Below, piece by piece: positions 59,383-64,000 of a stretch of 64,000 bases of DNA. This DNA comes from Cymodocea nodosa (Eukaryota > Streptophyta > Magnoliopsida > Alismatales > Cymodoceaceae), in contig CM072345.1 of assembly GCA_036874045.1 (NCBI GenBank), forward strand, positions 12,820,501 through 12,884,500, written 5' to 3'. How positions within the stretch are numbered: position 1 is the stretch's first letter; each line of letters begins with the position of its first letter. The notes beneath the pieces were generated by a model. It was not told the origin of the DNA and made no database searches. It was given only the letters and a program-made list of their open reading frames with translations. A program made the position numbers and the translations under genes.

Positions 59383-61005
59383 ATGGAAGAGGGAAATGAA
59401 GCTCCATCTAGGAAGAGGGTTGCAGGAAGGGAAATTTCTCGTGATAATCCAGGACTTGATGATAATGATTGTCCTGAGCCTGAGATGGGGACTTTCAAAC
59501 GAGCCTCCAAAGAAGTCATGGCAAATAGACGGATTGTTAAAGTGCGGCGCCAGCCACAAGGATCTTCTTCAAATCCTTTTGCTAATATAAGCTTTACTGC
59601 CCCAACCAAAGCTACTGAGAGAGCTGATAGTGCTGCTGAGCAGGAAAAACCTCTTGCTGAAAACTCTATTGTTGAAGAGCAAGATGATGCCAACGACAAG
59701 CATATGAAGGCCCTTGAAGATAAAATGACTAAAAATGATGATGTAGTAGGTGGTGAACTTGCTACTGAAGACAAGTTCGTAGAGTTGAACAGCAACAGTG
59801 ATAACCCAGCACCAGAGAAAGACATGGCAGGTGAAAAGGCAACCCTCTCTAAGGATAGTGACAATGAAGTTCCTCACGAATGTGAAGGGGGAGATACAGA
59901 TGCAGTCACCACTGAAGCTGCAAAAAATGGTGAGGAAAAAGGTGGACATGAAACTGGCAAAGAAGCTACCAACGAGGAAAAAGATGGAGATGAAGCTGCC
60001 AATGAAGCTACCAAAAATAACGAAGAAAAAGATGGAGATGAAGCTGCCAATGAAGCTACCAAAAATAACGAAGAAAAAGATGGAGATGAAGCTACCAAAA
60101 ATAATGAAGAAAGAGATGGAGATGAAGCTGCCAATGAAGCTACCAAAAATAATGAAGAAAAAGATGGAGATGAAGTTGCCAAAGAAATCGATAAAGAAGA
60201 TAAGGAAGCTGGAAAGAATGTGTCATCAGGAGAAAGAAATCAAGATGCCGATCGCATAGATAAAATTAAATCTAGTCAATGCACCCCTTGCTTGAGTTCT
60301 TTTCAGCAGTTGTCAAGCAACCGAAATGCTTTTACTGGACTTGCAGGTACTGGCTTCTCCAGTTCTACGTTTTCATTTGGGTCAAAAGATGGGCCTGCAT
60401 TTGGTTTTAGTTCAGGGTCTATGTTTGGGAACCCGAATGAAAAATCACAAGCATTCCCTGCTTTTGGTGTTGGAAGTGCCAGTAACGGCAGGAGGCCTTC
60501 AGTTCAATTGTTTGGTTCTGACGCTTCAGGTACTACGAAAAATGGGGTTAGTAGTACACAAGCCATGAAGGAGGTGGCTGTTGAGACTGGTGAAGAGAAC
60601 GAAAACGTAGTTTTCAATGCTGATGCAATATTATTTGAATATATTGATGGCGGATGGAAAGAGCGAGGAAAGGGTGAAATCAGAGTGAATGTTTCCATTT
60701 CAGGTGGTGAGAGGGCGAGGCTTGTCATGAGGGCAAGGGGAAACTACAGGTTGATCCTAAATTCCAGTATTTACCCGGACATGTCCCTGAAGAATATGGA
60801 CAAGCGTGGCATTACATTTGCTTGTGTGAACAGTGCTGGTGAAGGAAAAGGTGGGTTGGCTACGTTTGCCTTGAAATTTAAGGACAGTGTAACAATGGAA
60901 GAGTTTCGTGAGACGGTCACCAGATTTGCTGCATATAAAGAGCAAAAAGAGGGTAATACCATTACCGACGACAGCAGAGAAGTCCCAATAGCTTCCAATG
61001 ACTGA
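59383..61005 (+). CDS. NUP50: Nucleoporin NUP50-like protein
   Basis: Nuclear-basket nucleoporin that binds importin alpha and Ran and promotes recycling of import complexes. Single coding exon, 1623 nt or 540 aa, starting at the first in-frame ATG (59383). Residues 1-60 are the basic NUP50 N-terminus (RKRVAGREISRDN, RRIVKVRRQ). A long acidic linker includes a 16-residue tandem repeat at residues about 198-270. Residues about 318-360 are an FG region (STFSFGS, PAFGFSSGSMFG). The C-terminal Ran-binding domain spans residues about 405-530 (ILFEYIDGGWKERGKGEIRV, RLVMRARGNYRLILN). No frame damage. The repeat region is where length variation between species is expected. Confidence 0.88.
   Translation: MEEGNEAPSRKRVAGREISRDNPGLDDNDCPEPEMGTFKRASKEVMANRRIVKVRRQPQGSSSNPFANISFTAPTKATERADSAAEQEKPLAENSIVEEQDDANDKHMKALEDKMTKNDDVVGGELATEDKFVELNSNSDNPAPEKDMAGEKATLSKDSDNEVPHECEGGDTDAVTTEAAKNGEEKGGHETGKEATNEEKDGDEAANEATKNNEEKDGDEAANEATKNNEEKDGDEATKNNEERDGDEAANEATKNNEEKDGDEVAKEIDKEDKEAGKNVSSGERNQDADRIDKIKSSQCTPCLSSFQQLSSNRNAFTGLAGTGFSSSTFSFGSKDGPAFGFSSGSMFGNPNEKSQAFPAFGVGSASNGRRPSVQLFGSDASGTTKNGVSSTQAMKEVAVETGEENENVVFNADAILFEYIDGGWKERGKGEIRVNVSISGGERARLVMRARGNYRLILNSSIYPDMSLKNMDKRGITFACVNSAGEGKGGLATFALKFKDSVTMEEFRETVTRFAAYKEQKEGNTITDDSREVPIASND
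59974..60189 (+). repeat. 48-bp coding minisatellite in NUP50
   Basis: Five units: 59974-60021, 60022-60069, a 36-bp unit 60070-60105, 60106-60153 and a partial unit 60154-60189. Each full unit encodes EEKDGDEAANEATKNN. All unit lengths are multiples of three, so the frame is kept. Confidence 0.93.
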
Positions 61006-61966
61006 GTAGTGACAAACGCCAGAGAACTCTGAAATCACGTTTGATCATCATTTCTTGCTGCACCAGATGATGATAATTGAGAAATGCCTTTGCTGTGATG
61101 CCATTGCTTGAATCAAACTTGACATTTCCTTTACCAGCGGGACGTTTCATCCGTGAGTTGAGTTTTCTATACCTTGAGGGTGTGTAAACTTAATGTTTAT
61201 TGCGCTGTAACCCGTTGTATGGGGCGTTTTCAACCTTACAGTATTGCACTGCTAGTCCTCTTTCCAGAATTCAGAATTCGTTCTTATTGTTTGCTTTACC
61301 GGCCTTTTTTTTGGGGTAGTATTGTTTGCTTTACTGGCTACTGCTGCAGAAACACCACTTTTGATCTGAAGTCCAAATTCTCTTTTTCTTGTACAATGGT
61401 AGTATCTTCTTTACATTTTTAAAAATTTAAATTTAAAAAAAATTTGTAAATATTCTCATTTTTTATCGATCAATTAAGCCTAGAACTGTTTTCAAGGACA
61501 ACCAGTGAAGAGAAGAACTCAAAGCATTCGCGCTGGAGCTGGGAATGGAATTCGGCGTAGTTTTTCACGTGAACGAAGTAAAAATTTAAGTAGGGGAATA
61601 ATTTCCCCGTGAATGTTGCCACAATATCTATAATTGGAAACGATTATAAGATTATACGATAAATTATAAATTATTTTCTATAATTTATTTGACTATAATC
61701 ACGTATTATTTGGAAACGCATCTTTGTTGGGCCGGCAAGTTCCAAAACCCAAACCGGTGTCGGCCTTTCGGGTCGCAACTGCCCGAAACTCAAACGGGTC
61801 TTGGGTCAAATAGAAGTTGCTGCTTCCAAGCAAAACCAACTTCGTTGCGGGAGAGGAAAGCTTCTCCGCCGCAAGCCCACAAACTCGCAACTACCGACGA
61901 CGGCGACTAGGAGCGCAGTAGCTGAGCCGTAATGAGTTTAGCCCCTTCGACCTAGCTATCACAACG
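61006..61966 (+). other. Spacer between NUP50 and ATG5
   Basis: NUP50 3' UTR (to about 61430) and ATG5 promoter. The last 250 bp are more GC-rich and contain repeated GGGTC/AACGGGTC words. No other gene seen. Confidence 0.55.
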
Positions 61967-63685
61967 ATGCAGAAAGAAACGAAGCCAGTATCGATGGAGA
62001 TGTCGTCCAGGGAAGCGTCGGAGTACGTGTGGGGAGGAGCGATCCCTCTCCAGATCCACCTACACGAATCTGAAATCACCGCTCTCCCTCCTCCTCCTCC
62101 CGCCTTGGTATCGCGCCCACTCTCTTCTTCTCGTTCGTCCATTCACGGAAGGACTTTTGATTGTTGTCGCGTTGTCTTGTTTTTTGATGGACGAGTTGCC
62201 TTTTGTTTTGTTTCGGTTTTTATTTTTCTTTTGGGAATTGCAGATTTTGGGACCGAGAATTGGATACCTTCCTCTGCTGGTTCCGATTCTGAAGCCTCAC
62301 TTCAGCAGCGCGCTTCCTCCTGGGGTGGACACTGTTTGGTTTGATTACAAGGGTCTGCCTCTGAAGTGGTATACGATACACACACACACGCATATAAACA
62401 TATATGACACAACACTTGATCTTAGCCAAAAGGCCGAGAAAGGTTATGACATCAAGGGCCCACAAAATCATAATTACACAACAAAAAGTGTAGTTGGGGC
62501 CAATTATTGGAACCATTGCAGTGGGTGTTTTACGACGCCCCTGTAGTTATTTTTGTTTTAAAAGCGGAATTTTAACAACAAAAAATTAAAATGCCAACAC
62601 AATGAAAATGTCACGTACAATAAAATTAGAAAAAGAAATAAAAAAAATGTACGATAATTTAGGATCAAAACCATTATAGATAATTGCGCCGATTCTCAAT
62701 AAATCTATAACAGATGCATAATCTGAGAGTCTTCCCATTTGATCATCAGATGTATAATCCAATTAGTGGAATGAATTTTGCAAACATAAATGCACATTTT
62801 AACCAATTGATTATTAGGTGGTGCCAATGAAGTGATTTTTGCATGGGGTTGATTCAGAAAGAAGCACCTCAATCAGTGAAATTTATATCCAAGAGTTACC
62901 ATGTTTTAGCAATGAATCCTAAGATGTAGCATATTCAAAAACGATCAAAAAATTTAGATATTGCATTTTTTAATCTTATAAAAACATCTAACACGTTTTG
63001 GTTATCCTTCTTTCAGGTACATCCCAACTGGAGTTCTCTTTGATCTCTTATGTTCTGAACCAGAGAGGCCATGGAACTTGACGGTATATATCATAAAAAG
63101 TATCTTTCAAGTTATTTTCTCTTATGGTGCATCATCTAGACTAGATTGCTTACTTTTTCTGTTGACAGGATACATTTATATAGACAAAAATCTTTTGCTA
63201 AAGCATCTTTGAGTCATTTCATAAATGTTTTACATATAATACTTCTATTTCTAAGGAATAAGAAGCATGTCGCATTTAGTGCAGTGGATTTATATTTACA
63301 TACTATATGATGTGGTCGACCATTGAACTTGATTTGTCTAACATCTTTATATTTACGAAATTCATGATAACTAAGATACAATATTTTACACCTATGTAAA
63401 ATTATGGTCCAATGGTTATCAACATTGTAAGTAAACATCATATGTTTGTTTTTCTTATTTAAAAGAATAAATTCTTTTTTATTTCTATGTTCTACAAGTA
63501 AATAATAATAATTCTCTCTCTATAGCTGGTCGCATTTGGATTACTAAGTTCAGTACTTTTGTAACGTTATGCATTGCTTTTATAATGTTGTACAGATTCA
63601 TTTTAGAGGATACCCTTCTGACCTTCTTACCCCTTGTGAAGGTGAAGACAGCATAAAATGGAGCTTTATAAATTCATTGAAAGAG
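61967..63685 (+). CDS. ATG5: Autophagy protein ATG5 (first four exons; gene runs off the window)
   Basis: ATG5 is conjugated to ATG12 and, with ATG16, acts as the E3-like complex that lipidates ATG8 during autophagosome growth. Exons 61967-62107, 62244-62368, 63017-63083 and 63596-63685 join in phase. They encode EYVWGGAIPLQIHLHESEIT, PRIGYLPLLVPILKPHF, VWFDYKGLPLKWYIPTGVLF, DLLCSEPERPWNLT and IHFRGYPSDLL, which match the start of the family (UFD-like domain A). The acceptor Lys for ATG12 and the rest of the protein lie beyond 64000. An upstream ATG choice is limited to 61967 or the Met nine codons later. Intron 2 holds an antisense U2 snRNA fragment. Confidence 0.9.
62412..62446 (-). ncRNA. 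Truncated U2 snRNA 5'-end sequence (pseudogene fragment), antisense in ATG5 intron 2
   Basis: Read on the minus strand, 62443 to 62412 is an exact 32-base match to U2 snRNA from about nucleotide 4 on (CCTTTCTCGGCCTTTTGGCT and onward), preceded by ATAA in place of ATA. Identity fades right where U2 has GUAGUAUC, the branch-point-pairing part. Upstream I see neither the plant USE (RTCCCACATCG) nor a well-placed TATA, so it is unlikely to be an active snRNA gene. Confidence 0.8.
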
Positions 63686-64000
63686 GTCAGGAAACTGTCA
63701 CTTCAATACCATTCTTTGTGGCACACAACTGATTCTGTGTTGCTGATATCTCCCAAAACTAGAGCTTACGGAAAGGCAATTATCCTTTGCAGTGACATGC
63801 CTGATGTCTTTTCTCAGTCAAGGTTTCTGTGCCTGAGAATTTATTCTTGTTTCTTCTCTTCTAGTACTGACAGAAGAATTTCTATTAGGAAAAAATTACA
63901 GAGGCAGTATTTGACATTTGTTCACCTTATATATGAATTTGCATGCTTTCCAAATCTTTATTTGTCAGTATTTACCAATCATTTGCTTATCTAATATGCA
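63686..64000 (+). other. ATG5 intron 4 (start)
   Basis: Follows the donor GTCAGG after exon 4. The open frame continuing through it does not resemble ATG5, so it is read as intron; the next exon lies beyond the window. Confidence 0.6.

Noticed and set aside
59874-60182. Ser-rich minus-strand frame and a possible CRISPR-like array
   Set aside because: Mirror of the coding minisatellite in NUP50; units are contiguous and coding, with no spacers.
1-64000. tRNA, rRNA, or organellar inserts
   Set aside because: No cloverleaf, rRNA core or plastid/mitochondrial gene sequence was recognised on either strand.

Overview
The window reads as nuclear DNA of a flowering plant, probably a monocot. It has GT-AG introns, plant Copia LTR retrotransposons and plant-specific families (GT77 and GT31 glycosyltransferases, a NAC factor). 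Very GC-rich coding exons sit in AT-rich non-coding DNA, as is common in monocots. No prokaryotic, organellar or CRISPR signal was seen. Species cannot be fixed from the sequence alone.

Left half (1 to about 34.8 kb): a tandem and segmental duplication cluster built from one ancestral unit, GT77 sugar transferase, then GT31 galactosyltransferase-like gene, then short-chain dehydrogenase (SDR), all on the + strand. Unit A (1-10987) has the 3' exons of a GT77 gene, a GT31 gene split by a Copia element, and an apparently intact SDR. A decayed GT77 fragment follows (11.97-12.71 kb). Unit B (13.5-20.0 kb) has a complete GT77 gene, a GT31 copy without the Copia but frameshifted and missing its second exon, and no SDR. 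About 3.5 kb of unrelated DNA follows, including a probable solo LTR. Unit C (23.5-34.8 kb) has a complete GT77 gene, the same Copia-split GT31 gene and a second intact SDR. A and C share the Copia at the same site with the same target-site duplication, and B keeps the empty site. The order was therefore split of the B lineage, then Copia insertion, then duplication giving A and C. All three GT31 copies are broken, while the SDR and GT77 reading frames stay open.

Right half (34.8-64 kb): ordinary single-copy genes. They are a membrane-tethered NAC transcription factor (+), an SGNH/PC-esterase-like membrane protein (-), divergently placed from a DHH/DHHA1 phosphoesterase-like gene (+, with one GC-AG intron), nucleoporin NUP50 (+, with a long leader intron holding a Copia relic), and the first four exons of autophagy gene ATG5 (+), cut by the window end. 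An antisense piece of U2 snRNA lies in ATG5 intron 2.

The clearest novelty is structural: a three-copy gene cluster with readable repair scars (12-bp templated filler, 114-bp micro-inversion, microhomology deletions, promoter tandem duplication) and parallel loss of its middle gene. I see no convincing new molecular system. Exon coordinates were worked out by eye from splice sites and reading phase; each complete gene model gives a CDS length divisible by three.
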